Assembly: GCA_015680685.1 (NCBI GenBank)
Contig: MNCI01003902.1
Span: 116,975 to 180,974, forward strand
Length of the DNA stretch: 64,000 bases
Origin: Gnetum montanum
Taxonomy: Eukaryota; Streptophyta; Gnetopsida; Gnetales; Gnetaceae
Reading direction: 5' to 3'
Part shown: positions 34,500 through 45,439 of the stretch, in pieces
Layout: each line of letters starts with the position of its first letter
Numbering within the stretch: position 1 is the stretch's first letter
Translations under genes and position numbers: made by a program
Notes under the pieces: model-generated
The model's input: the letters and a program-made list of their open reading frames with translations, nothing else
Databases searched by the model: none
Told to the model about the DNA's origin: nothing

Positions 34500-35300
34500 C
34501 AAAAAGTTTAATGCCTGCAACTGCATTGGAATTTTTTAGATAAATCGTTGCATCTTAAATCTGACTCTTCCAGTAGTAATATTCCCGTTGATGGACGTAT
34601 GTGCCCAATCAACTTATTATTATATAAATTCAAAAGTCTCAAGGTAGTTAGCGCTCCTATGCTTTGTGAACTCACCTGTGAGATTGTTATTATCACATGC
34701 ACATCAAAATACTCTAACCCTTTCTTGGTTGTTGAAGAGGTCCAACACCCGCAGCTCTGTGAAATTGACTACACATTCAAACATATTATAGCCGAGATCT
34801 AGCACCATGAGCTCATGCATTCTCTTCAAATAACCTGGCAGAAAACCAGTTACCATGTTCCTCCCCAAATTTAATATTATGAGATTCTTGCAATTAATCA
34901 AAGAATTTAACAGAGGTCCAGAGAAACGATTCAGATGCCCCGATAGAACCAGCATGGAAGATTGAAAAACAATAGAAAGCATACCATGGAAATTGTTGTT
35001 CTCCACGTTCAGCAAGGATAGCTACTTGCAGGTGGCGAGGGCCACAGGAATGCTACCAGTGAGGCAGTTTTAAGATATATCTTGGGAGACTAAATTTACC
35101 AGATTTCCGATACTAATGGGAATTTGACTGCTTAACTGGTTTTCTTTTAAACCTACATCAGTTAGCTGGGTCATGTTACCTATGCATTCTGCAATACAGC
35201 CGCCAACGCCAAGCGTTGTATACTCCACAGTTAAAATTTGCAGAATCATCGATAAATCTTGCTAATTTCTGTTGTTATCATGGCAGATACATGACAGTGT
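34500..35300 (-). pseudogene. Plant leucine-rich-repeat receptor-type gene, decayed fragment
   Basis: On the minus strand consecutive plant-type LRR units (LxxLxLxxNxxxGxxP) are seen: LTDVGLKENQLSSQIPISIG, then a stop and NCLTGSIPVALATC, LLNVENNNFHGML, HLNRFSGPLLNSLINCKN, LIILNLGRNMVTGFLPGYL, LMVLDLGYNMFECV and LRVLDLFNN, then CDNNNLTGEF and LRLLNLYNNKLIGHI. About eight repeats are recognisable over 800 bp. Stops follow QDIS, TCK and RVF, and the frame shifts near 34690. No transmembrane or kinase part is found, so receptor-like protein and receptor kinase cannot be told apart. Such proteins sense pathogen or developmental signals at the cell surface. This is the only host-type protein relic in the window. 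Confidence 0.8.
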
Positions 35301-35329
35301 CTATTATGTAAATATTTTTTTCCCAATAC

Positions 35330-35701
35330 AGATTGCATGACAGAATGTACAATTTCGCATTGTAGCCGTTTGCAGTGCTATCTTCATCTAGCGATTCTAA
35401 ATTAAGTTTATCACACACGGTATGATTGTTCATCAAACCCCAAAATCTTTGGAACCAAGACGCCCACTAGAGCCCTGTAGATGAACAAAAGGAAACTGCT
35501 AACCTTGCATTAATGGAGAAACAAGTCCATCAACAACCAGCAATTGACCACAAATTTCGAGAATTATTTTTATCCAAAACAATTTTCTTCATTGCATATG
35601 GACGTCATTTACATTTATACGATAAATAAACAAATTCAGAATTACAAATAATGTAACAACTGCACCATAGTAAGTTAAATTAACGATTGCAGGTCCTCAG
35701 A
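35330..35701. repeat. Second copy of the duplicated segment at 32900-33260
   Basis: See 32900-33260. It lies immediately upstream, on the minus strand, of the LRR pseudogene. The retroelement copy H begins directly after it. Confidence 0.5.
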
Positions 35702-36705
35702 ACACTTATCCCCTTACTACAACCCAGTTAGAGGTGTTTGAGGCAAGGGACAAGAATATCATATTGGAGGGGCAACTCGAAACAACCATGGAGCTAAGTG
35801 ATGCTTGGCTGCAGAAGTTGTTGAATTAAAAGCTCAATTTACTGACCTTGCAGTCATCAACCTAGCACTCACAAAAGATGAAGTTATGGAATAGCTTCAT
35901 GCTAGACTAAAAGGGGCTGAGGATGTAATGGATATGATGATGTTCTACAGATTTTTGGTAGAGTCCACAACACAAAATTCAGAAAATCTTGGATCAAACC
36001 TACCAAGAGAACATACAATTGACCATTGAGAACTCCTCCAACAACTCCAACAGGGAAAAGAAGTGTGCCAACCCATTGTTGATGGGATAGATGTCTACAA
36101 CAAAGCAGAAATCTGCATGAAGAAGCTGCAGATTCAGGGGATGACAAAGTATATGGAGCTTGCTAATCTCTATTAGGCCATGTTGACTATTGGATGGCCA
36201 CGATCAGAGCTTGAGAAATAGGTGGCCAGCTTATACTTGTTGTACATGGCTGACTTCAAGCATCACAAAGACACCAAGCAAAAGTTTACGGTGGCAAACG
36301 TTGAACTTGAAGTTCTCAACGCACAATTCACAGATCAAAGATCAACTGTTGAGAACCTAGCCAAGAGGATGAATGACTACTAAGAGCTGCAAGATGTAGT
36401 CAAGGGTGTTCGATATTGAACGTAAATAGTTCACTGCTTGGTTTATCAATGCAAAGGAGATGTTTCCAATAATGTCCTATCCATGGGATATTCCCATTCT
36501 AGCCCACATTGGTGATGCCGCATGGAGTATAAATGATCCCTAAAGTAAGGAGGAGAAGATGAAGGCATTACTAGATGCCTTTTGCCTTCCATCAGAGGTT
36601 GCAGCCACAGTAGGACAACCATAGCTGCCTCAGCTACTGCACGTGATTAAATCCAACAAAGGTCCTTCAGAACCTCAGGAGCCTTCACTGCCTAGAACTG
36701 TCTAA
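35702..36705 (+). pseudogene. C-terminal part of ORFX (copy H), decayed
   Basis: The beginning (AACCCAGTTAGAGGTGTT) matches 6469 in copy A. The helical region follows with stops, then YPWDIPILAHIGDAAWS, KALLDAFCLPSEV, and the end PSLPRTV with a stop at 36703-36705, all matching copy A (PWDIPIPTHIGD, NAFCLPPEV, PLLRTI). The N-terminal PF20167-like part is absent. Its 5' edge joins non-element DNA at about 35701, so it is a truncated copy. Confidence 0.7.
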
Positions 36706-36934
36706 TCTTCTCCATCGCCTTCACATCATCAGAGGATGTGCTATTAAATTTTTGTATAGTCATATCATGGTGTTCAATTTTGTGTTATGAAAATCACAAT
36801 TTTGTAATGTGTTGATTCGTATACTCAACATTTAGTTTTGTCAAGTCACTTTGGTAAGAGTCAGTCAATAATTCCATACCTTCCAAATTTTGTAAGAAAA
36901 CTTGAGGATGAGTTTTTATTCAGTTGTGGGGGTA
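36706..36934 (+). mobile_element. 3' non-coding end and polypurine tract (copy H)
   Basis: GTCAGTCAATAATTCCATACC, CTTGAGGATGAG and CAGTTGTGGGGGTA precede an LTR start at 36935. Confidence 0.8.
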
Positions 36935-37260
36935 TGATGAGCATCAAAGTGTTACGTCGATGGGCCACCATTGACAAGGCCTTGTTTAAGTGATGTTGCC
37001 CCCTCGACGTAGCATTTGCTATGTCTATGGGGCCCTGTTGACGTAGTACTATAGCAAAAACTATAAATATGAGCTCCCAGTCATGTTTGTGGGGATTCAA
37101 GTGATAGTAGTAGTAGAGCTCTTGTAGTTTGTTCATTTGAAAGTTATAATATTTTCCCGATTATCCACAGCAAAAGTCATTATGTGTACGGATCTTTATT
37201 TGAGCATTGTTGTACTTTAACCACACCAGTATATATGACAATAAAGATGAGCTTCTTAAT
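36935..37260 (+). mobile_element. LTR of copy H, left part (split by element I)
   Basis: It begins TGATGAGCATC after the polypurine tract and has a CTATAAATATGAG promoter box near 37060. It is interrupted at 37260 by an oppositely oriented LTR. Its distal part seems to resume at 43834-43969. Confidence 0.75.
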
Positions 37261-38049
37261 TGATGAGTGGCAAGGTACCCCTACACTCAACCATACGAAT
37301 ATAAACGTCTCACACGCGATCCGATCGAACTCCAAGGACTAAGTGCTTACGCGCCTTAATGGAACACTTAAGGTTAATCAATCGATGTCTTCCCAAACTT
37401 ACTTGTATTATCATGGTTGTATGGTTAAGTAAGCTTGAGGTACATGATTTTTATATTTTTTATCTTTTTAATGTCATATGCTAACAAGGAAAGGTGAAGA
37501 GAACTAAGTGACTAACTTTCATTAACTATTCACTAACTAAGTTCTAATTGTCCTAGCACCAATATCTATTCCCACTTGCAGCACACACCTTGAACCAGTG
37601 CAATGCTGCTGGGATTACCAAATGCTACTCATTACTGGGTTACCAAGTGTTACACATGTGCTCGAAGCGGTCGTACTAAGTGCACTTAACTAGGAGAGTC
37701 AAGGGTTGAGAGAGATTAATTATCTAGGAAAGCATTTAAACATTTAACAATAATTAATTTCTATTTAGCTTAGTCCACATGCTGCAAGGTTTATCAGAAA
37801 GTTTGTCTTTATTGCCATACACAAATGTGTGCTCAGGTACAATTTTCTCAAAAAAAGATCCGTTCACTTTAAGACTCCTACTGCGAGCACATTCTAACTC
37901 TGGAATGGTAAAACTACAAGAGTTTGGCTAAGGGTGTAAATCTAGATGCCTAAAACAGGGAAAGCCGCCTCTTATTTATAGACATTACGGTGGGCTGCGA
38001 TATCGCATACGTGATATCGCAGGGGCGGACGTGATATCGCAGCTCATCA
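37261..38049 (-). mobile_element. 3' LTR of element I (type gamma), 789 bp
   Basis: Bounded by TGATGAGTGGC and GCTCATCA and followed by TACCCCCATGACTG (polypurine tract on the minus strand). The minus-strand TATAAATA box is near 37975, with GATATC motifs at 37999-38041 upstream of it. Confidence 0.9.
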
Positions 38050-39900
38050 TACCCCCATGACTGAATGAAAACTCGTCCTCGAGTTCCTTACAAAATATTG
38101 GGAAGGTATGGGATTATTGACTTGAATGACACTAATGGTGAATGGGGTGACATGTGAACGGATCATCATTATAATACATGAAAAAATTAGTGTTCATGAT
38201 AACAAGGGTGAACACTATACACATTTGACATCCAGCCTTATTTGGCAGCTGAGAGAAAAGAGAGAAGAGAGAGAGAGAAAAGAAAAAGTCTGTTGCTGCT
38301 GATGCCAAGATTGCATTTTTCGTTGTCCATCCATAAGTGCGCCATCATTCTTATTCCTAGCATAACTACTCCAACACCAATCCATTCCAAGTGTTCCCTC
38401 CAGATCCAATCCGTTGTTGTATGATTGCCATCTGCACACACAACATAGTTTTATATTAGCAATGATAAATGAATCACGATACAGTTGATACCTTGCTTCA
38501 GTGTAAAGTCCATTGGCTGAGTTGTGATATGGTTGATGCGGATTTTGGAGGTATAACACTGGTGACTACCCAAGGTGTAGGGGTTAAGAGAAAATTGAAA
38601 AAATTGGACTAGGACCCCCATGACTAAGAGCGAACCTCCGGTAGCGAGAGAATGAAAAAAGATAAGAATAAGAAAGATGGAGAAAAAGAAACAACTGCAA
38701 CGCCGATGAAATGGATGTCAGAGATGAGAATGAACAAAATAAATGTTGATTGTGAAAATGTTTAAGGAAAAGAAATTAATTGATGCACCAAATAGAAATG
38801 CCAATGGGTCCTCCCCAAAGCAAGCTCATGCTCTTAATGCCCTGACATTCCCACATTCAAAGAGTCTGTAGGCTCTCGAAATGTCATTTGGAAGCAAGAT
38901 TTAAAGTCTTAACCACAAGAGTTTACCAAAAAGAAAACAATGCATCAACCAAAATATAGACTACTGATACAACCGACAATGAGGTGAACAATGGAGAAAG
39001 AATGATGAAAAGAAAAAAATGGAATGGAGTCTCAAGAACAAGGTGGTATACAGCCCCTTGTGTATTAATGGTTAATGTGACTTAGTAGATCTCATTCTAA
39101 ATCCATCCAGTGACTTCGCATTAATACATTCGGCCAATCCATCCACCTGAAGTAACACAAATGCCTTTGTCAAAGAGTCACCACCATTCTGACAAAACAA
39201 AAAAGGAAAAAGTAGGAAGCAAGAAAGGGCCTTAGTTAGAGGGAATATGTTTGTTCAGTTCCATAACCAGTGCTTGTAGCCCAGATGATTATTTTGTCTA
39301 AGTGGTGTGCTTTGAATTCTTACTTTTTTTTCTTTTTTTTCTTTTTTGTGTGAGAACCACATCATGCAAAGACTTATTATTCTTATTAACTCAGCTTTCC
39401 AATAATGGAGCGACATCAGAATGGTAATGAAAACTTAAGAAGGAAACATCCAAGCACCTAAGAGAATGGCCAGCACAAATGTATCAAGTCCCCTTGAAGT
39501 CACACCCTTTTCAATCTTTGAGTCCTTCCTTAGTTTGAGAAATGCTCAGTTACCAATTCGTTGATACTTCTTATTATTTGAAAAAAGGGACTATACAATT
39601 CCAAGCCAAGAGAGACCATAGAAATTTATGGATGCATGGATGATGTGGGCTCATTGCCTATTATATCAAGAGAACCATACCTTAGTATCAACATTATAAC
39701 TCAAAGGTAAAAACCAAACATTAGCAACCAATAGAATACAGTTCATACCATCATTAGGAGCACTTATTAAGTGACAAACCTAGCAAAATAAGTAAACACA
39801 CAAATAAATGAAAAAGTATGAACGATGTTGCAAAACAAAAATAAGAAAAGTTAAAGAAATTTGTAAAACAAAATGTGTAAAACAAAAAACTTAAAAAGGA
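38050..39900 (-). mobile_element. 3' non-coding region of element I
   Basis: It contains the pre-LTR box, a purine-rich stretch (38251-38290), remnants of the ORFX leader (CCCCCATGACTAAG near 38617), the repeated GGGTCCTCCCCAAAGCAAG (38805) and the conserved block (CCCTTGAAGTCACACCC near 39493). Minus frames such as 38559-38215 have no counterpart in other copies and are not supported as genes. ORFX itself is not recognisable. Confidence 0.65.
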
Positions 39901-40810
39901 ACTGAGGGCCTTGATTGATCAGCATAGGTGGCCATCTCCCCCATGACTAAGTTGAAAGGAGGAGATCCGAAATAAGAAGCGAGGTCATCCTCTCTCAGGG
40001 GTATTATGTGCACCCATTATTCTAGATTCATGATAAGGTTTGGTATGTTGCACATCGACTGATATTCTTCTATCGGAGCATTTTTTTGAATTTTTTAGGA
40101 GTTTCCAACTTCCCCCAATTGATGTTTTCAGGTTAAGGGTTAGAAGTTGGTGACACTCTTGCTCCAATGCATCTATGCCTTTTACATGGGCGCAAGTTGG
40201 TCCCTCAGTTAGTTCCATGCACATTGGTGAGTTGCTCTGTTGATTAGCTATCAACCACTGGGTGTCTTCTTGTTGCGTGGTTACTACATACAAACATTTT
40301 TGTATGTTAATTTCTTGGGCACATCAATTGTATGTAGGCAATGCTAAACATTCCTATACGTAATCATCCCCTGTATCACTGTATCTGATGCATGGAACTT
40401 TCTTCTTCTCGATCTTCCCAAAAGTGTTTTCCTTAGATATTTCCAAGGAAAGATAGTGGATTCCTAGGCATGCATTTATGGTACTTAGTCATGCTCTCCC
40501 CATTATTATTGGGAAGTCCCCTTTGTCATTGTTTACTTGTATCACTAGGAAATCAGCTGGGTATGACCAACCACACACAGTGGTAACGATGTTCTCCACC
40601 AGTCCCAAGGGAACAATGATGGACTGGTCAACCAACTCTAAGCGAATATCACTTTTCTTTAGTGGGGGCGGGTTCCAAGCTTTATATATCTCTTGTGATA
40701 TTAAGTTGACTCTAGAACCTGAGTCTAGAAGAGCTTTACATGATTCATTCCCAGTGACTTAGAGATAGATTAAAGGACTTCCAGGATCAGAGAATTTTCT
40801 GGGAAGGTGG
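39901..40810 (-). pseudogene. pol: Retropepsin-type protease and pol linker/end of element I
   Basis: The minus frame reads ESCKALLDSGSRVNLISQEI, with the aspartic protease active site DSG(S) encoded at 40714-40725. LELVDQSIIVPLGLVENIV and YPADFLVIQVNNDKGDFPII follow, then MGRA, the flap and second-half pattern of Ty3/gypsy proteases. A linker follows (LNLKTSIGGSWKLLKN), then the pol end without any RT motif. Stops lie just before NESCK and after MGRA, so it is inactive even though the active-site Asp is kept. The enzyme would cut the gag-pol polyprotein during particle maturation as a homodimer. It stays in the gag frame downstream of 42471, which fits a gag-pro fusion. Confidence 0.8.
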
Positions 40811-41052
40811 CCCTCCTTAATCTAGTTAGTAACAGCATGTGTTAACATCACCGTGTACGTTGGGCTCTGTTTTTGGTTTGAATGGAGCTCTAAAGCCTTA
40901 ATTAATGGAGAAGCATTCACAGGCTCAACCGCTTGTGGTTGTGAAAGCTTGGTTGGACTGTTGGTTCTGAAAAAAGGTCTTCTCTTTGTATGGTTGTTAG
41001 AACCAACAGCGGGTTGAAGGTTCACAGCTCTCGCAGCATTGCGTTGCTGTGG

Positions 41053-43369
41053 TTAAGTGAGGAGTTCCCCTTGCATTGCTGGAGTAGGTGGTAATGGAGC
41101 TATCGGTGTGAAAGTTGCGGATGGGTTCGAAGGATGGTATGTTTGTGGGTTGTCTCTCCCAGGAGGAGTCCTATAATACTCCAGAGCTTGGTAGTGACGT
41201 TGTGACGTCACGTGACCAACAAAGTCACTTGGAGAGATTAATTGCTGCACTTAGTAGCCATATGAATCCGATTGCCGGTAAGGATATTGTTACCTTGGCA
41301 GTGGCATCCCCCATGACTGTGGGTATTGCCACTGCTGATGTTGCTCAATAGGTTGTGGTGGAGTTCCACTTGGATAATATGTTAATGGTTGGTGGAACTG
41401 CTTCGGGTTACCTTGAGGATAAGGTAACCATTGGCGTGCTTGCCGTTTGTTAAGTCGTAGGTTAAGTGCATACACCCTAGACTCTTGCAAATGTGAGATT
41501 ACTGGGCAACATCCCTTAGGATGGTCATACTGGCATATCTCACATCCATCATCATTGTCCATGTCAGAATCCACAACCTCTTCGGTGATGGCCATTTTAC
41601 CCTTACCTTTGTTACGTGCATGGTCCATGTCCCTCTTTTTCTTTTTATTATAGTCACTACCTCGCTCCTTAAACTCCTCTACGATTTTAAGAACGGTTTC
41701 AAATCTACTATCTAGGGAGTCCTACATTTGGTCTACCTTTACAGATACTTCTGTTGTTAATTTTTGGAGTGGCAAGGTTTTCCTATTCACCATCTCCTTG
41801 AGTGGTGACTCTTCCTTCTCCTCACAAAATCTCACTCCCCTTTTTTGGAGAGAAGGATCATGGTTGTACTCTTTTGCACTTTCTCTCTTACGTAGCTCCC
41901 CTTCTTCCTTGGCTACTTGCTCCAACAATCTATGAACCTGATGGGACCTAAGCTTTGATAATCTCACTTGGGCATATGTTCCAAGGGTTCTCCTTGTTTC
42001 ATACCTAAGCCCATCAACGAGATGGCATAGTTGGTTCTGCTGTGCATAACCATGGCCCAGGCAATGATATAGCAGTGCGTAGTAACAGCCCATGGCAGCA
42101 TCAAAGGGTTCGTGATTTTCTTGCTTCCATCCTTGGATTTGCTTTCGTAGGTTGGACACTTGAGAGTACATTTGATACTTATCATTAAACAATTCTAGCA
42201 TCGTACTCCACCTTCGAATGGATTTCAGTTCTAAGAACCGGTACCAGCTTTTCGCTTCTTTCATCAGTGTCCTTGGGAACAACTTTAATTTTTGCCATTT
42301 GTTCTCAATGTTCTGCAAGGCACATGCATCGTAAAATGCTTGTAAGTGATTTTGAGGATCAGCGTTGTATCCCCCCTCAAATCGTGGGATATTATTCATG
42401 TCTAACCTCTTGATCTTGCTATCTTTTTGGTGCCTTGTGGGAATTCTTACAGCCTCCGTGATATCTAACATGCTTCAGGTTGCAAGTAGGGGCTCTTCAT
42501 GATTATTTCATTCATAGCGTCTGTGATGCCTACGTGGTTCCCTACTCTCCCTTCTTCTATGCTGTGATTCTCGAGAATGCCCTCGTCCTCGTTCCCAACT
42601 CTCTTGTCAAGGTTTCTCATTCTGTTTACCCTTATTCTCACGGTTAGATTCCTTATGACTGCATCCTAATACTAAAGGAGAGGGTGAATGTGATGATGAA
42701 GGTGAAGTAGAAGGAGAACCATCACCATGACGATGTTTCCTACCTTCTCTTTGGTGGTCTCGGCCCCAATCGTGGTACAATCAGAATGCCCGCCCTTGTC
42801 ATGTGTTTGTGTTCTCTCGTTGAACACTTGGTGTTCGTGGGGATCAGAACCAAGGTTGTGAATTGCAGAGTGAAGGTTCTGATACACCACCTCCTGACCA
42901 TCGTTAGGAGGGGAAACATCATTTAGTGGAGAACCTGTTGAAACTGGTTCACCATCCTCAATTTCGCTCAAGACATGCAGAGCGTTATGGGGCTAGATGC
43001 ATCGTAACTCTCCTGTCGCAAGTCTTGTTGACGTTATGCTTCTGTGGGATGATAATCCCTTGTGTCATGGTTGCACACAACGTATTCTACGTATAACTAT
43101 GACATGCCAATTCGTGCGAGAGCACGAAGGAGCATGTTGGGGACCAATCTATCTAGAGGGAACACTATGTTACCCTCCAAGTCTCTCCAACACAGTTGTT
43201 CATCTTGATGGAGAATAAAGGTAAAGTCAGGTACATATTCATCGTTATGAATATATACCACACGGAATTGTTGAGGAAATGGTGAATCTTGGTTACGTGT
43301 GTTGTGCCGCCGACTATCTCTTGTGTTGTTCCTAGGCGGTGAAGTGCTTTTGTGCGAAAAAGAAGACAT
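41053..43369 (-). pseudogene. gag: gag of element I
   Basis: ATG at 43369 (MSSFSHKSTSPPRNN). The N-terminal part has FTFILHQDEQLCWRDLEGN. The frame shifts upstream of 42471; from there it is open to 41722: LDMNNIPRFEGGYNADPQNH, NIENKWQKLKLFPRTL, SWYRFLELKSIRRW, MLELFNDKYQMYSQVSNL, GLRYETRRTLGTYAQ, LLEQVAKEEGELRKRES. This is a typical plant Ty3/gypsy capsid (retrotrans_gag-like). After one stop, a basic segment and the knuckle CEICQYDHPKGCCP (CX2CX3HX4C, near 41504-41548) bind RNA. A Pro/Gln-rich tail leads into protease. It is of the same type as gag in C and F and differs from B/D. In-frame stops occur after QVDQM, MPLPR and GELLT. Confidence 0.88.
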
Positions 43370-43496
43370 TTTTGTCTTGTTCGGTGTGCTTTTTATCGTT
43401 GTCTTATTTTTCTTTTGATCAACCCTAAGGGTTCATTCTAGCTTCCCAATGATATGAATGATTTCCTATGTTCTACGTAGCGCACAAACAACTAAG

Positions 43497-43514
43497 TCCT
43501 CGGCAACGGCGCCA
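43497..43514 (-). other. Primer-binding site, tRNA-Asp type (element I)
   Basis: On the minus strand TGGCGCCGTTGCCGAGGA matches the plant tRNA-Asp site at 17 of 18 positions. It is the best preserved PBS in the window. Confidence 0.93.
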
Positions 43515-43515
43515 A

Positions 43516-43830
43516 TGATAAGTGGCGAGGTACCCCTACACTCAACCATATGAATACGAGTGTCTCATGCACGATCCGGTCGAACTCCAAGGACTAAGTG
43601 CTTATGCACCTTACTGGAACACTTAAGGTTAATCAATCGTTGTCTTCCCAAACTTACTTGTATTGTCACGGTTGTATGGTTAAGTAAGCTTGAGGTATAT
43701 GATTTTTATATCTTTTATCTTTTTAATGTCTTATGCTAACAGGGAAAGGTTAAGAGAACTAAGTAACTAACTTTCATTAACTATTCACTAACTAAGTTTT
43801 AATTGTCCTAGCACCAGTATCTGTCCCACT
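43516..43830 (-). mobile_element. 5' LTR of element I, truncated
   Basis: About 315 bp match the start of the LTR at 37261 (roughly 90% by eye). The match breaks after GTCCCACTTG, and the U3 with its TATA box is missing. Confidence 0.8.
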
Positions 43831-43833
43831 TGA

Positions 43834-43969
43834 CTTTCCTAGATAATTAAATGCTTTCCTAGATAATTAATGTACTGGAAACTATAGAGTCCATGGGATT
43901 CGATTAGATTGCGCATGAATGCTTTGTCATTTGTATGGTTGGGCATAGGGGTACCTCGACCACTCATCA
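43834..43969 (+). mobile_element. Distal part of the split plus-strand LTR (copy H)
   Basis: CTTTCCTAGATAATTAA occurs twice (43834 and 43854); this is plus-strand LTR sequence. Then GTACTGGAAACTATAGAG and TAGGGGTACCTCGACCACTCATCA-type sequence end the LTR at 43969. The 3' half resembles alpha LTRs. Confidence 0.65.
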
Positions 43970-44293
43970 AGGTCCCACTAGAAAGACATGTTACCCATGC
44001 CTAAAGATAGGTGGCTTCTTAGGAATTTCAAAAAAATAATAAGAAATGCAATAAATAAACTCCTCCCTTGGACAAAATGCCAAGTGATGATGCTCCTTTC
44101 AACTATGATAGTCTTATCATTGTGAATCTAAGAGGAGAAGCAATTCAATGTCACTCGACAATGGTTTGGACTTCGTTTGAATCTTGAATAGAAAGGCTAA
44201 TGATTACTTTAATCATTAATAACACACAAAAATTCATCATGGATATGGTAAGACACCTCATGTCTTGATTTATGCAATCCCTTCTAAGTTTGT
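43970..44293 (+). mobile_element. Conserved non-coding block of a further copy
   Basis: GTCCCACTAGAAAGACATG and TTACCCATGCC match 54270-54400, and the rest (AGAAAGGCTAATGATTAC, GATATGGTAAGACACCTCATG) matches 54590-54665 of element F. It belongs to an older element into which the LTR of copy H and element E were inserted. Confidence 0.65.
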
Positions 44294-45164
44294 TGATGAG
44301 TGGTGAGGTACCCTTACACTCAACCATACGAATACGAGCGTTACATGCACAATTCGGTCGAACTCTGTAGACAGACTAGTTGTGGCATCTAGACAGTTAG
44401 CCTTAGGTCGCAGTTCGCTGTCTTCCCACCTGGACTAGTATTATCTTTGTCATGTATGGTTTAGTCCAAAGTGAGGTGTATAATGTGGTTCCTAACCTAA
44501 TGCTACTCCTGAAGGAAATGAAAAGTAATAATTACTAAGCTAGGGGAGAAAGGGTGAGAGAATCTAAACTAGCATAAGTGCGATGAGCATCCATTCCTTG
44601 ATTATTTGTACACATCTTGGACTTTGTGCACGACTATCATTGGGATTACCAAGTGCAGATCCTAGGTACGCTACTGGGTTACCAAATAGTCACACTTAAA
44701 TGCTCGTAATCAAGTCGTACTCATTCCACGTTTTAACAGGAGATAAGGGTGAGAAGATATTAACTAGGAAAGCAATAAATAATGATTAAGCAAATAATTA
44801 ATCTAAGTGAATGCTGCAATGATGAAGTAATCTTAATCTTTACTGCTGGCCATGTGCGTGTCCAAGTACGTCACACTCAAATAAGGATGCCGTACAATTA
44901 CAATCACCACACTGCGGGCATACATTGGAAAATAATTCCAACTCTAAGAAGGAAAAATAGCAAGAGTTTGGCTAAGGAACTAAGAACTAGATGCTAGAAC
45001 AAGAAAAGCTGCCTCTTATTTATAGAAATTGAGGCAAGCCCCGATATCTCGTATGCGATATCGCGGCTGATGCGATATCATGACTGTGATATCACGACAG
45101 CGATATCACAGCTACTGCAATATCATGACAATGATATCACAACCAGAAAATTCATGACTCATCA
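44294..45164 (-). mobile_element. 3' LTR of element E, beta/gamma mosaic, 871 bp
   Basis: Bounded by TGATGAGTGG and ACTCATCA, followed by TACCCCCACGAC (polypurine tract). The half nearest 44294 (R/U5) matches beta LTRs (22068, 29885). The half nearest 45164 (U3) matches gamma (CAAGAGTTTGGCTAAGG, GCCTCTTATTTATAG). The minus-strand TATAAATA is at 45017-45024; upstream of it at 45043-45145 lie six GATATC motifs and one AATATC. Confidence 0.88.
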
Positions 45165-45439
45165 TACCCCCACGACTAAATGAAAACTCGTCCTCGAGTT
45201 ACAGAGAGAACAAGCTCCATTGATTACCCAGTGGATAGGTATGGGATTATTCACTGACTAGAATGGATTCATGCCACAGTGTGGAGTCAGAACAAAATTG
45301 AGACACAACACAAAAGAAAATCCTATGATTACAAAATGGTGGAACTCATATAATTCCTAGTGGCGGTGGTTCCTCCATAGGTGTCTTTCCCTTTTCTTGT
45401 GCTCCAGGTCTTGGGATTTGATGGCATTGAAGTATGGCC
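45165..45439 (-). mobile_element. Polypurine tract and 3' non-coding end of element E
   Basis: Pre-LTR box on the minus strand (CTCGAGGACGAG, TTTTCATTTAGTCGTGGGGG), then sequence matching 22980-23240 of element D. Confidence 0.75.

Larger units (their letters stand above)
37261..43830 (-). mobile_element. Element I: LTR element with gag and protease, lacking RT-integrase, inserted in the LTR of copy H
   Basis: The 3' LTR (37261-38049), polypurine tract, PBS (43497-43514) and part of the 5' LTR (43516-43830) are present. The interior of about 5.5 kb holds gag and protease, then jumps from the protease-RT linker to the last codons of pol (FRISSFQLSHGGDGHLC near 39900). RT, RNase H and integrase are missing, as is most of ORFX. 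The bases before 37261 and those at 43867-43871 are both TTAAT, but the right junction is rearranged, so a target duplication is not certain. Confidence 0.8.

Noticed and set aside
40478-40762. 94-codon plus-strand frame
   Set aside because: It is the antisense shadow of the protease region of element I.
37256-43871. TTAAT on both sides of element I as a proven target duplication
   Set aside because: The right-hand copy lies inside a short duplicated stretch after a truncated LTR, so the match may be chance.
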